Below, piece after piece: positions 32,788-42,191 of a DNA stretch of 64,000 nucleotides. This DNA comes from Chitinophagaceae bacterium (GTDB lineage: Bacteria; Bacteroidota; Bacteroidia; Chitinophagales; Chitinophagaceae), in NCBI GenBank assembly GCA_016720585.1, contig JADKKH010000008.1, forward strand, positions 208,089 to 272,088. Reading direction: 5' to 3'. Under the pieces are notes generated by a model. The model was not told the origin of the DNA. It ran no database searches and saw only the letters and a program-made list of their open reading frames with translations. A program made the position numbers and the translations under genes. Every line of letters starts with the position of its first letter. The first letter of the stretch is position 1.

Positions 32788-35700
32788 ATGAAGTCCTTTC
32801 TTTTTTCAATTTACATGGTTTTTTTCTTTTTTAATTCAGCTGCTCAAACCTGGAGTCAGCTAAATAATCAGGCCTTTGCATATTATAAAAGCGGGGAGCT
32901 TGATAAAGCCATTTCAACTGCTGAAAAGGCAATAGAGGAAGCTGCAATAGATATCGGAAAAGATCATGCCAGTTATGCTTCTTGTCTTATTGTTCTTGGG
33001 TTCTTATGTTCAGAAGCGAAGCAGTATGAAAAATCAGAATCCGCCTTTATTCAGGCAGTGGAAAGTTGCGAAAAAAGAAAAGATCAGAATGGCCTATGTG
33101 CGGGGATTTATAATCAACTCGCAAACCTCTATACGAAAACTGAAAAATATGAGAAGGCTGAAATTTTTTACATTAAAGATATTGAAAACAAGAAAAAATT
33201 TTATGGCCGGGAAAGCATACAATTGGGCACTAGCTTGAACAACCTGGCTGGTTTATATTTCTTAATAAGTCAATATGACAAAGCGATACCCGTGTATGAG
33301 CAGGCCGAGATTATCCTTAAAAAGACTTTAGGAGAAGAACATGCTGAATATGCAACCATTCTGAATAATTTGGGGACCCTCTATAGTAATATGGGTGAAT
33401 ATAATAAGGCCGAACCCTATTTATTAAAAGCAGCCGAAATCAGAAAAAAATTATTCGGAACGGACCATCTGGAATATGTCAATACGCTGAGTGAACTGGC
33501 CATATTATATAAGAATAATGGAAAGTATTCTAAAGCGGAGCCATTGTTTATTCTTGTCAAAGAGATAAAGATGAAAATATTGGGCGAAGACGATCCGGAT
33601 TATGCAACAAGCTTGAATAACCTGGGAGCCCTCTATAGTAATATGGGAGAATTTTCCAAAGCAGAAATTTTGCTAATTAAAGGATTAGAAATAATAAAAA
33701 AGCATAATGGCGATAACCACAGTTCTTATGCTTACAGCTTAAACAATCTTGCCGTACTATACAAAGAAATGGGCCAATATTCAAAAGCCGAACCGTTACT
33801 TATCCGGGCTACAGATATCAGAAAGAAAATATTTGGGGAGAATCACCCTGCTTATGCGGGCAGCTTAAATAATCTGGCAACTTTGTATGAAGTGATGGGT
33901 CAATATGAAAAATCAGAGATACTTTACCTCCAGGCTGAAAAAATTATCAGGCAGGCATCGGGCGAAACGCATCCCGATTATGCAAGCACCCTGAACAACC
34001 TTGCTTTTTTATACACAACCCTGGGCCGGTACCCGGACGCAGAATTTATATATCTTAAAAGCATAACTCTTAGAAAAAAAGTGCTGGGTGAGTCACATCC
34101 TGATTATGCCAGCAGCCTGAATAATCTGGGAGCACTGTATTCGGATTTGGGTCAAAAGGAAAAGGCAGAGTTGCTGATAGTCGAGGCCAAAGAAATAAGA
34201 AAAAAGGTTTTGGGCGAAGAACATCCAGACTACGGATCAAGCCTAAACAACCTGGCATTGTTATACAAAGGATTGGGAAAGTATGATAAGGCGGAACAAT
34301 TATACTTAGATGCAATCAGGATACAAAAAAAATCAACTGGAGAAGCTGACCCACTTTATGCCAGTAGCCTGAGCAACCTGGGCCTGTTATATAAGGCTAC
34401 CGGCCGTAACACAGAGGCATTGGAATTACTGAAACAGGTAGCAATGATCAGGAAAAATGTATTTGGTGAAAACCATCCTGCATATGCGAACAGCCTCAAT
34501 AACCTTGCAGCAATATATATGTATATTGGCGTGTACCAAAAAGCGGAGTCACTTTTTATCAGCGCAACAGATATCTCAAAAAGAGTTTTTGGGGAAACCC
34601 ATTCGCAATATGCAATAAACCTCAATAACCTGGCTATTTTATACTCTGAAACAGGTCAATATGCCAAAGCTGAACCCCTGTGGCTGGAGAACAGCCGTAT
34701 CAATTTGAAAAACCTGACCGCTGCATTTGCCGTTCTTTCCGAAAAAGAGAAAAACAATTACATAAAAAATAATATTTCGGAGATCAACGCCAATAATAGC
34801 TTTTTATATTATTATAGAAAGGCTTCTGCAGCTATTCTCAGGAACAATTTTAACCTTTCACTTTTTCTTAAATCCATAACACTTGCAGATGTAAGAAATA
34901 CACTTGAATCAATCCGGCAAAGTGCGGACAGCAATGTTCAGAAAACTTTTTATAAATGGCAGACGCTAAGGAAATTTTTATCCAAACAATATCAACTTTC
35001 TATTGCTGACCGGATACAAAGCCTGGATAGCATTGAAAACGTTGCTGAGGTATTCGAAAAAAACCTTACCCGTGAATCATCTGTTTTTCGGAATAAGAAA
35101 TCCTCTTTACACATTTCCATGCAGGAAGTTCAACAGAATTTGCAAAACGAAGAAGCGGCTGTTGAATTTGTAAGTTTTCAATTGTACAATAAAAAATGGA
35201 CGGATAGCATAATGTATGCAGCCTATGTGTTAAGAAAGAATGATTCTGTTCCGATATTCATCCCCCTCTGCGAAGAAAAACAACTGCAAAAATTATTTGA
35301 CAGTGCTGGCACAACTGCCACGGCTATGGTCAGTAAATTCTACCGGGGTTTAGAATTAATAAATAAAAATGTAGCCGGGGCATTGGGCACAGAATTATAC
35401 AAACTAATCTGGCAGCCATTAGAACCTTATTTAAAAGGAATAAAAAAAATTAGCTATTCGCCTGCAGGCAAATTATACAGCATTGCTTTTCATGCACTAC
35501 CAGTTGATAGCAATACGGTACTAATGGATAAATTCCAACTGCAGCAATACACCAGTACCAGGCAAGTGGCTCTGCGGACATTAGAAGATCAAAATCCAAA
35601 ACCTGGAAACATCACATTATTTGGCAATGCAAGTTTTACTATGGATAGTTTGCAATTGGTAAAACAAAAAATGAATCAACCGGGGAAAGAAAATATTTCT

Positions 35701-36396
35701 ACTTCTATTTACACACCTCAAAAAAGAAGCAGTGACAATAACACCTGGAACAACCTGCCTGGCACAGAAGAAGAAGTAAATAAAATCATACAATTATTTG
35801 ACTTGAATAAAATCAGCAATAAATCATTTACCCAAACAACTGCATCCGAAGAAAACCTGAAAGCACTCAGTGGTAAGTCACCACAAATACTTCATATCGC
35901 CACACACGGTTTCTTTTTACCCGAACCGGATAAAAAAAGAAAAGAAACCAGTTTCAACAACGAAAACACTTACACACTTGCCGACGATCCATTACTAAGA
36001 AGCGGATTGATACTAGCAGGCGGCAACTATGCCTGGAGTGGTAAAACACCTATTGACGGAGTAGAAGACGGCATCGCCACAGCTTATGAAATTTCTCAAC
36101 TGAATTTGAGTAATACCGAACTCGTAGTACTCAGTGCCTGCGAAACGGCACTCGGGGATGTAAAAGGCAGTGAAGGCGTATTTGGATTACAAAGAGCTTT
36201 CAAAATGGCGGGAGTTAAAAAAATGATTGTCAGCCTGTGGCAGGTTCCCGACAAAGAGACTGCTGAACTGATGACTGCTTTTTATGGCTACTGGATGAAA
36301 GGAAAATCAATCAATGATGCCTTTACCCAGGCACAAGCTGATATGCGGAAGAAATATGCTCCGTTTTACTGGGCGGCTTTTGTGCTGGTGGAGTAA
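32788..36396 (+). CDS. Exported TPR-CHAT (caspase-like) protein, copy 2
   Basis: The 1202-residue protein has a signal peptide (FSIYMVFFFFNSAAQ), about 14 kinesin-light-chain-type TPRs of 42 residues (about 45-630; typical unit HPDYASSLNNLGALY then KAE and IRKK), a helical linker (about 635-880) and a C-terminal CHAT domain. Catalytic residues of this caspase-related family are present: His1040 in LHIATHGFFLP and Cys1118 in VLSACETALGD. CHAT proteins are peptidases, often triggered through their TPR part; the target here is unknown. The signal peptide places it outside the cytoplasm, unlike the TPR-CHAT of type III-E CRISPR. Paralogs lie on both sides, 131 bp before and 93 bp after. Confidence 0.9.
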   Translation: MKSFLFSIYMVFFFFNSAAQTWSQLNNQAFAYYKSGELDKAISTAEKAIEEAAIDIGKDHASYASCLIVLGFLCSEAKQYEKSESAFIQAVESCEKRKDQNGLCAGIYNQLANLYTKTEKYEKAEIFYIKDIENKKKFYGRESIQLGTSLNNLAGLYFLISQYDKAIPVYEQAEIILKKTLGEEHAEYATILNNLGTLYSNMGEYNKAEPYLLKAAEIRKKLFGTDHLEYVNTLSELAILYKNNGKYSKAEPLFILVKEIKMKILGEDDPDYATSLNNLGALYSNMGEFSKAEILLIKGLEIIKKHNGDNHSSYAYSLNNLAVLYKEMGQYSKAEPLLIRATDIRKKIFGENHPAYAGSLNNLATLYEVMGQYEKSEILYLQAEKIIRQASGETHPDYASTLNNLAFLYTTLGRYPDAEFIYLKSITLRKKVLGESHPDYASSLNNLGALYSDLGQKEKAELLIVEAKEIRKKVLGEEHPDYGSSLNNLALLYKGLGKYDKAEQLYLDAIRIQKKSTGEADPLYASSLSNLGLLYKATGRNTEALELLKQVAMIRKNVFGENHPAYANSLNNLAAIYMYIGVYQKAESLFISATDISKRVFGETHSQYAINLNNLAILYSETGQYAKAEPLWLENSRINLKNLTAAFAVLSEKEKNNYIKNNISEINANNSFLYYYRKASAAILRNNFNLSLFLKSITLADVRNTLESIRQSADSNVQKTFYKWQTLRKFLSKQYQLSIADRIQSLDSIENVAEVFEKNLTRESSVFRNKKSSLHISMQEVQQNLQNEEAAVEFVSFQLYNKKWTDSIMYAAYVLRKNDSVPIFIPLCEEKQLQKLFDSAGTTATAMVSKFYRGLELINKNVAGALGTELYKLIWQPLEPYLKGIKKISYSPAGKLYSIAFHALPVDSNTVLMDKFQLQQYTSTRQVALRTLEDQNPKPGNITLFGNASFTMDSLQLVKQKMNQPGKENISTSIYTPQKRSSDNNTWNNLPGTEEEVNKIIQLFDLNKISNKSFTQTTASEENLKALSGKSPQILHIATHGFFLPEPDKKRKETSFNNENTYTLADDPLLRSGLILAGGNYAWSGKTPIDGVEDGIATAYEISQLNLSNTELVVLSACETALGDVKGSEGVFGLQRAFKMAGVKKMIVSLWQVPDKETAELMTAFYGYWMKGKSINDAFTQAQADMRKKYAPFYWAAFVLVE

Positions 36397-36489
36397 AAAC
36401 AACCCGCTTCTCTCCTCCCTTCAGGATTGATTTGTTACGGCTTTAAAGATTGTGTATATTAACCTACCAATCAGCCAAAACCTCCTGCA

Positions 36490-39400
36490 ATGAAATTCAT
36501 CCTGGCAATCTGCCTGTTATTTTTTTATATAAAAGGATCTGCCCAAACGACATTCGAACTTCTGGATAACACCATGCAGTTATTTGAAAAAGGTGAATAC
36601 GAAAAGACCATTATTGCAGCAGAAAAAGCTGCCGAAGCGGTTAAAAAAGAATTTGGGGAAAACCATATACTTTATGGCGGCCCTATTTTTTTTCTGGCCA
36701 TCTGCCATTTTAAATTGTATCATTTTGAGAAAGCCGAAACCTATTTTCTCAAGCAAAAAGAAATTCTATCAAAAACCACCGGGGAGAAAGATAAAAGTTT
36801 TGCAGCCTGCCTGATAAACCTGGGAGCCTTATACAGAAGCATGGGGAAATACCAGCAATCAGAAGCACAGTATATACAGGCAAACGAAATAAATAAAATA
36901 CTGCTTGGTGAAAACAACCCGGATTATGCCACCAGCCTGAATAACCTGGCATCTTTATATGATTTTATTGGTCAGTTTGCAAAAGCAGAACAACTTTTCA
37001 CACAGTCGGGAAATATATTGAAAAGGGCCGTTGGCGAAAACAGCGCCCTGTATGCCACCAGCCTGAATAACCTGGGAACCTTATACATTAATATGGGGCT
37101 TTATGAAAAAGCCAAACCGATTTTAACCCGTGTATTGGAAACCAGGAAAAAAATTTTGGGAGAAAATCATCCGGATTATGCCGTCAGTTTGAATAACCTG
37201 GCAGTTATGAATGTTTCCCTGGGTAACTATGGTGAAGCGGAGGCTTTTTACATTAGGGCCAATGAAATACTAAAAAAATCACTAGGAGAAAATAACCCGG
37301 ATTATGCGGTCAGCCTGGATAACCTGTCGAATTTTTATAAAGTAAGTGGCCGATATGAGAAAGCAGAACGGCTTTGTATCGAATCAGGAAATATCAGAAA
37401 AAAAACGCTGGGAGAAAATCACCCGGATTATGCCACCAGCCTGAGCAACCTTGCTGGATTATATGTCCTGGCCGGCCAATATGAAAAAGGCGAAAAACTT
37501 TATATTCAGGCACAGGAAATAATAAGAAAATCATTTGGAGAAAATCACCCCGATTATGCGATCAGTCTGAATAACCTGGCCAGTTTATATGAAACCATGG
37601 GGCAATATAAAAAATCTGAACCGCTATACCTGGAATCCATCGTTATCAGAAAGAAGGTTTTAGGCGAAGCCCATACGGGATTTGCTACCAGCCTGAATAA
37701 CCTGGGGTTATTATATTTCAGCATTGGGCAATATGAAAAAGCAGAGCCACTTTTTTCCCGGTCTGTAGAAATAATAAAAGCGGCCCTTGGGGAAAACAAC
37801 CCGGATTATGCTACCAGCCTGAATAATCTTTCCAATGCCTGGCAGAGTATGGAACGATACCCGAAAGCAGAAGCAGGGTTTACCCGGGTACTGGAAATTT
37901 ATAAAAAAATATTTGGTACCGATCACACGGATTATGCACTCGGCCTGAATAACCTCGCGAGTTTGTACACGGTAATGGGCCAATACAAAAAAGCTGAGCC
38001 CCTTATTGTGCAGGCAAAAGATATCTGGAAAAAATCAATGGGGGGAAAAAATCCGGCTTATGCAACAGGGCTGAACAACCTGGCAGCTTTTTACCGGAAG
38101 AGCCAAACACAATACCCCAGGGCAGAGGCCTTGTACCTGGAAGCTATCGGGCTGCGAAAAACGATACTGGGAGCGATGCATCCTTTTTATTCAGAGAGTC
38201 AGAATGACCTGGGGTTATTATACATGCAAATGGGACAGTATAAAAAAGCCGAACCACTGTTTCTATCCAGCAGTAATATACTGTTGCAAAACATGACGGG
38301 GACATTCAGCATCCTTTCAGAAAAAGAAAAAGGAAAGTTCCTGGATTACAACAGGGATTTAATTGAGTGTAACAATAGTTTTTTATACAATTACCCAAAT
38401 GCATCTGATGCGATTAAGGAAAATAACTATAACCTTGAACTGGGACTCAAATCTCTTTCCCTGGCTGATACCAGGAACATGCTGGAACTGATCCGGAACA
38501 GTAAAGACACAACGGTTAAAAGAATATTTATGCAATGGATGACGGACAAAAATATATTGGCAAAACAATATTCCTTATCCGCAGCAGCCCGATCAGCCGA
38601 TTTAAAAATGATTGAAACAGAAGCCGAGTCACTGGAAAAAGAATTGAACCGTCGTTCTTCCGCCTTTAATCAGCAGCAAAAAGCCCTGCGGGTTACGATG
38701 CAGGATGTTCAGAAAAACCTGGAAGAAGGTGAAGCGGCCATTGAGTTTGTAAAATTTAAACTGTATAATAAAAAATGGACAGACTCGGTTATTTATGCTG
38801 CTTATGTTCTCCGCAAGAATGATATAGCGCCCCAGTTTGTTCCACTTTGTGAAAAAAAACAATTGCAGCAATTATTTGACAGCGCCGGAAATACCGCTTC
38901 AATGCTCGTGAAAAGTTTTTATCGGGGTCTGGATGTAAAGAGTAAGGGATCTCTGCCGGGTACGCGTTTGTATAAACTGATATGGGAGCCTTTGGAACCC
39001 TTTTTGAAAGGCATTAAAAAAATATCCTACTCGCCGGCCGGTAAATTATATGGCGTTGCTTTTCATGCATTGCTGGTTGACAGTACTACGATCTTAATGG
39101 ATAAATATCAGTTGCAGCAATACACCAGCACCCGGCAGATTTCTTTGCGGTCAAAAACCAATTCAACCGTAAAACCCGGTGGCATCGTATTATTCGGCGA
39201 CGCGCAGTTTACTATGGACAGCCTGCAATTAGTGAAACAACGAAAAAAGAATAATAATGTGGAAGTAGGTTCCGCCTCTGATTATATTTCAAAAACCCGG
39301 GGAAATGAAGCCGGAATATGGATCAGCCTGCCCGGCACCGCTGATGAAATAAAAAAGATCGGTCTATTGTTTGAGCAAAACAAAATAAGCACCCGTTCAT

Positions 39401-39966
39401 TCGTCCAGGAATCAGCATCAGAAGAAAACCTGAAAGCGCTGACCGGGAAATCGCCGCCAATAATACATATAGCCACACATGGTTTCTTTTTACCAGAAAT
39501 AAGTAAGAAAAAGTCTCCGGAAGATAACCGGGGTAATGCTTATTCATTAGCCGAAGATCCTTTGTTACGGAGCGGGTTAGTTTTGGCGGGCGGTAATTAT
39601 GCCTGGAGCGGAAAAACACCGGTGGGTGGAGTTGAAGATGGGATTGCTACAGCCTATGAAATCTCGCAATTGAATTTTAGTAATACAGAACTTCTTGTAC
39701 TAAGCGCCTGCGAAACAGCATTGGGCGATATAAAAGGAAGCGAAGGCGTGTATGGATTGCAGCGGGGATTTAAAATGTCGGGAATAAAAAAAATGATCGT
39801 CAGCCTCTGGCAGGTACCTGATAAAGAAACGGCTGAATTGATGACAATATTTTATTCTTACTGGATGAAAGGAAAAACAATCGAAGAAGCATTTTACCAG
39901 GCGCAGGGTGAAATGCGGAAGAAATATGCTCCTTTTTACTGGGCAGCATTTGTATTGGTGGAGTAA
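36490..39966 (+). CDS. Exported TPR-CHAT (caspase-like) protein, copy 3
   Basis: The 1158-residue protein repeats the layout of copy 2: signal peptide (FILAICLLFFYIKGSAQ), about 13 TPRs of 42 residues (about 40-600, unit NPDYATSLNNLASLY), helical linker and CHAT domain. His997 (IHIATHGFFLP) and Cys1074 (VLSACETALGD) form the expected catalytic pair. It is clearly more diverged than copies 1 and 2 are from each other in the CHAT part, so it represents an older duplicate. TPR number differs by about one from copy 2. A strong terminator follows. Confidence 0.9.
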   Translation: MKFILAICLLFFYIKGSAQTTFELLDNTMQLFEKGEYEKTIIAAEKAAEAVKKEFGENHILYGGPIFFLAICHFKLYHFEKAETYFLKQKEILSKTTGEKDKSFAACLINLGALYRSMGKYQQSEAQYIQANEINKILLGENNPDYATSLNNLASLYDFIGQFAKAEQLFTQSGNILKRAVGENSALYATSLNNLGTLYINMGLYEKAKPILTRVLETRKKILGENHPDYAVSLNNLAVMNVSLGNYGEAEAFYIRANEILKKSLGENNPDYAVSLDNLSNFYKVSGRYEKAERLCIESGNIRKKTLGENHPDYATSLSNLAGLYVLAGQYEKGEKLYIQAQEIIRKSFGENHPDYAISLNNLASLYETMGQYKKSEPLYLESIVIRKKVLGEAHTGFATSLNNLGLLYFSIGQYEKAEPLFSRSVEIIKAALGENNPDYATSLNNLSNAWQSMERYPKAEAGFTRVLEIYKKIFGTDHTDYALGLNNLASLYTVMGQYKKAEPLIVQAKDIWKKSMGGKNPAYATGLNNLAAFYRKSQTQYPRAEALYLEAIGLRKTILGAMHPFYSESQNDLGLLYMQMGQYKKAEPLFLSSSNILLQNMTGTFSILSEKEKGKFLDYNRDLIECNNSFLYNYPNASDAIKENNYNLELGLKSLSLADTRNMLELIRNSKDTTVKRIFMQWMTDKNILAKQYSLSAAARSADLKMIETEAESLEKELNRRSSAFNQQQKALRVTMQDVQKNLEEGEAAIEFVKFKLYNKKWTDSVIYAAYVLRKNDIAPQFVPLCEKKQLQQLFDSAGNTASMLVKSFYRGLDVKSKGSLPGTRLYKLIWEPLEPFLKGIKKISYSPAGKLYGVAFHALLVDSTTILMDKYQLQQYTSTRQISLRSKTNSTVKPGGIVLFGDAQFTMDSLQLVKQRKKNNNVEVGSASDYISKTRGNEAGIWISLPGTADEIKKIGLLFEQNKISTRSFVQESASEENLKALTGKSPPIIHIATHGFFLPEISKKKSPEDNRGNAYSLAEDPLLRSGLVLAGGNYAWSGKTPVGGVEDGIATAYEISQLNFSNTELLVLSACETALGDIKGSEGVYGLQRGFKMSGIKKMIVSLWQVPDKETAELMTIFYSYWMKGKTIEEAFYQAQGEMRKKYAPFYWAAFVLVE

Positions 39967-39990
39967 TATATGGCTATTGTTCGAAGAAGG

Positions 39991-40020
39991 TAAAAGGAGC
40001 CCGGGAAGGACTCCTTTTTA
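39991..40020. terminator. Bidirectional terminator after the TPR-CHAT genes
   Basis: AAAAGGAG (39992-39999) and CTCCTTTT (40011-40018) pair over 8 bp around an 11-base loop, with T runs on both strands. It separates the plus-strand TPR-CHAT genes from the minus-strand lipoprotein gene that ends at 40030. Confidence 0.7.
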
Positions 40021-40029
40021 TAAAAGCAA

Positions 40030-40437
40030 CTATTTTGCATACATCTTATTCTGAATAGCACTGAATTTATCGCTAAACTCTACGGCTTTGGCCGGGTCGG
40101 TAAGCGTTTTGGAATAGGCTGTAGAAGCCTTAAGTACGGCTGTATACAGTTTGGTTAGTTCCAGGTAATGACCGGAATAAGCCGGGTCTTCTTTTTGTTT
40201 TTTATCATCTGCAATGGTGGCATCGGCCACTTTCTGCATGGCATCCAGGATAGAGGCTTCATCAATAAGTGATGTTGTATCAATTTTTGGAACCATTCCA
40301 TCATCAGTTCCGGTTGAAGGCGTTGTAGTAGTTTCAGTAGAGGCTTTGTCTTCGCCTTTTTTATCTTTTCCTCCGCAGGATAAAATAAAAAGGGAACAGG
40401 CAAGTAAACCGGTGGCAAAAATGATTTTCAGTTTCAT
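40030..40437 (-). CDS. Small lipoprotein, unknown function
   Basis: A 135-residue protein with a lipoprotein signal (LLACSLFILSCGG, lipid on Cys), then a charged Lys/Glu and Thr/Ser-rich spacer (about 22-50) and a helical C-terminal part (about 55-135) with YLELTKLYTAVLKASTAYSK. No known catalytic motif. It would be anchored to a membrane and face the periplasm or the cell surface. It ends at the terminator shared with the TPR-CHAT genes. Confidence 0.75.
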   Translation of the reverse strand: MKLKIIFATGLLACSLFILSCGGKDKKGEDKASTETTTTPSTGTDDGMVPKIDTTSLIDEASILDAMQKVADATIADDKKQKEDPAYSGHYLELTKLYTAVLKASTAYSKTLTDPAKAVEFSDKFSAIQNKMYAK

Positions 40438-40542
40438 GATAGTTTGTTTTGATGATTAATAAAAGCAAAAATGTTTAAACAACTCGTTATTCTTTATTAC
40501 GACTATTTAATTTAAAAAAAAGTCTTTTTGATGTGAGGTTAG

Positions 40543-41571
40543 TTATCCTTGTTTCTTCCTGAACATTTCTATACGCTTCTTTACATTCTCCCGGATATTA
40601 AGGTAATACAAATTAATATCTGCCACATGGTAATTCCTGGTAAAATATAAAAAGCTCCAGGGAAACTTTGGCTTTTTCACATAAAGAAACCCGTTACTTA
40701 CCTGTGCATCGGTGGTATGTTCATATACCTTGTTGAAATTGGTCAGCACACTTCCTTTATTCAGATTTTTTGGAGCATATTCGTTACCTGTAGTCCAGGT
40801 CAATGGATTGGTGACAAAGGAATTACCATTTTCTTTTTTCAGATAATACGGGACAAAACCCTTCCGGTAAGTCCGCCAGCTGCAGATACAACCGGTTTGA
40901 AGCGAATCCGAGCACATCTTTAAGGATGTAAAGTATTCTTTTGGTACAGGCCAGCCAATGACATAAGCGGCCACCAATAAGTTGGTAAGTGGTTTATCTT
41001 CGAAAAATTCTTTTAATAATTTTTCTGCCATCAGGCTTCCCTGGCTGTGCGATGCAATGATGATGGGTCTTCCTTTATTCCAATGTTGTAAATAGTATTG
41101 AAAGGAAGTGCGCAGGTCCTGATACGCCAAATCAAATATCCGGGCTGCTTTTTCTTTATCGGGTAAGAAAAATGTTTGAATATGTGCCTGCCGGTACCGG
41201 GGTGCAAACACCCGGCACTGATTATTAAATACACTTGCCTGGAATAAAATAGATGAGTAATCCGTTTTGGCATTGATATATTCATCATCAATCGCTGCGT
41301 TCTCATTTTTCAATCTTTTTTTCCCTGTGTAAGTGGTGGGGTACAAAAAAAAGACATCCGCCGATGAATCGCTTGGCTCATAACGTAAGGGTGCTGGAAC
41401 GCTATCGGAAGGATCCCATTTCCAGGGATGAGCTGCCCAATAATTCAAATCGCTATAATCAGGATTACCATCAACACTTTTAAAAGTATACTTGCTGGTA
41501 AATGCCAGGTATTTATCTGAGCAGGAGATAAGGGTTACGAGTAATAATATTAATAAGGAAGAAAAGCGCAT
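40543..41571 (-). CDS. DUF3089 family lipoprotein, alpha/beta-hydrolase-like
   Basis: The 342-residue protein has a lipobox (LLVTLISCS) and the features of DUF3089: DLNYWAAHPWKWDPSD at the N-terminus, VFFLYPTTYTG, an early region with RYRQAHIQTFF, and a nucleophile elbow ASHSQGS with the Ser-x-Gly arrangement of alpha/beta hydrolases. Late sequence with CICSWRTY also fits. Members are presumed esterases or lipases at the cell envelope; substrate unknown. It stands alone, divergent from padR. Confidence 0.85.
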   Translation of the reverse strand: MRFSSLLILLLVTLISCSDKYLAFTSKYTFKSVDGNPDYSDLNYWAAHPWKWDPSDSVPAPLRYEPSDSSADVFFLYPTTYTGKKRLKNENAAIDDEYINAKTDYSSILFQASVFNNQCRVFAPRYRQAHIQTFFLPDKEKAARIFDLAYQDLRTSFQYYLQHWNKGRPIIIASHSQGSLMAEKLLKEFFEDKPLTNLLVAAYVIGWPVPKEYFTSLKMCSDSLQTGCICSWRTYRKGFVPYYLKKENGNSFVTNPLTWTTGNEYAPKNLNKGSVLTNFNKVYEHTTDAQVSNGFLYVKKPKFPWSFLYFTRNYHVADINLYYLNIRENVKKRIEMFRKKQG

Positions 41572-41743
41572 GAGGCAAATTAGCCCAAAACCGGCCGAAA
41601 ATGTCTATTCGTCCACTTATTTTGCCATTTATGGAAAGGGTATAGTTATAAAAAAGAGGTACTTATAAAGTTCAGGAAGTAGGCTCATATTGTGTTTCAG
41701 GTCAAAATAGCCTGTTTTTTCCGGTCATTACTATAAAAAATAT

Positions 41744-41785
41744 GGTACTTTGTGTTGCATAGTACCAAATATCACCCTATCTTTG
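41744..41785 (+). promoter_or_regulatory. padR promoter with overlapping palindromic operator
   Basis: TTG at 41755-41757 and TATCTTTG at 41778-41785 are 20 bp apart, a good Bacteroidota promoter. GGTACT (41744-41749) and AGTACC (41761-41766) form an inverted repeat straddling the TTG element. A repressor bound there would block transcription; autoregulation by PadR is the simplest reading. Confidence 0.65.
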
Positions 41786-41805
41786 TGTTGTAATAGAAAA
41801 AACGT

Positions 41806-42162
41806 ATGGCTATGAATATTGAAAATACACAAAGTCAGATGCGGAAAGGGATCCTGGAATTCTGCATTCTATCCATTATTCGCCGTGGAGAAGCTTACCC
41901 GAGTGATATCGTGGAAGAAATGCGGGCTGCCAATCTCCAGATATTGGAAGGAACCCTATATCCTTTGCTTACCCGTTTAAAAAATGCCGAAATGCTGACG
42001 TATCGATGGGTAGAAAGCAATTCGGGTCCGCCCCGAAAATATTTTTTACTAACCGAAAAAGGCAGTAGTTTTTATAAAGAGCTGGAACAAACCTGGAACG
42101 AATTATCAAACGGCGTAAATGCCTTGACCAGCAAAAAATCAGATGAACCCCTGAATGGATAA
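41806..42162 (+). CDS. PadR family transcriptional regulator
   Basis: The 118-residue protein is a PadR winged helix: MRKGILEFCILSIIRRGEAYPSDI forms the first helices, EGTLYPLLTRLKNAEML the recognition helix, and WVESNSGPPRKYFLLTEKG the wing. The C-terminal helix for dimerisation is short. PadR proteins are repressors controlling neighbouring genes. It starts 20 bp downstream of a promoter that contains a palindrome, and the PspC-domain gene follows after 29 bp, the common PadR-PspC pairing of Bacteroidota. Confidence 0.93.
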   Translation: MAMNIENTQSQMRKGILEFCILSIIRRGEAYPSDIVEEMRAANLQILEGTLYPLLTRLKNAEMLTYRWVESNSGPPRKYFLLTEKGSSFYKELEQTWNELSNGVNALTSKKSDEPLNG

Positions 42163-42191
42163 CCAACCTACTTCAACCAAAAAATAATAAC

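Noticed and set aside
29930..39900. Regularly spaced repeats in the TPR region resembling a CRISPR-like array
   Set aside because: The period is about 126 bp and translates into 42-residue TPR units; copies are diverged and coding, so it is a protein repeat.
29793..39966. TPR-CHAT genes as part of a type III-E CRISPR (craspase) system
   Set aside because: There is no Cas7-11-like gene or CRISPR array in the window, and the proteins carry signal peptides.
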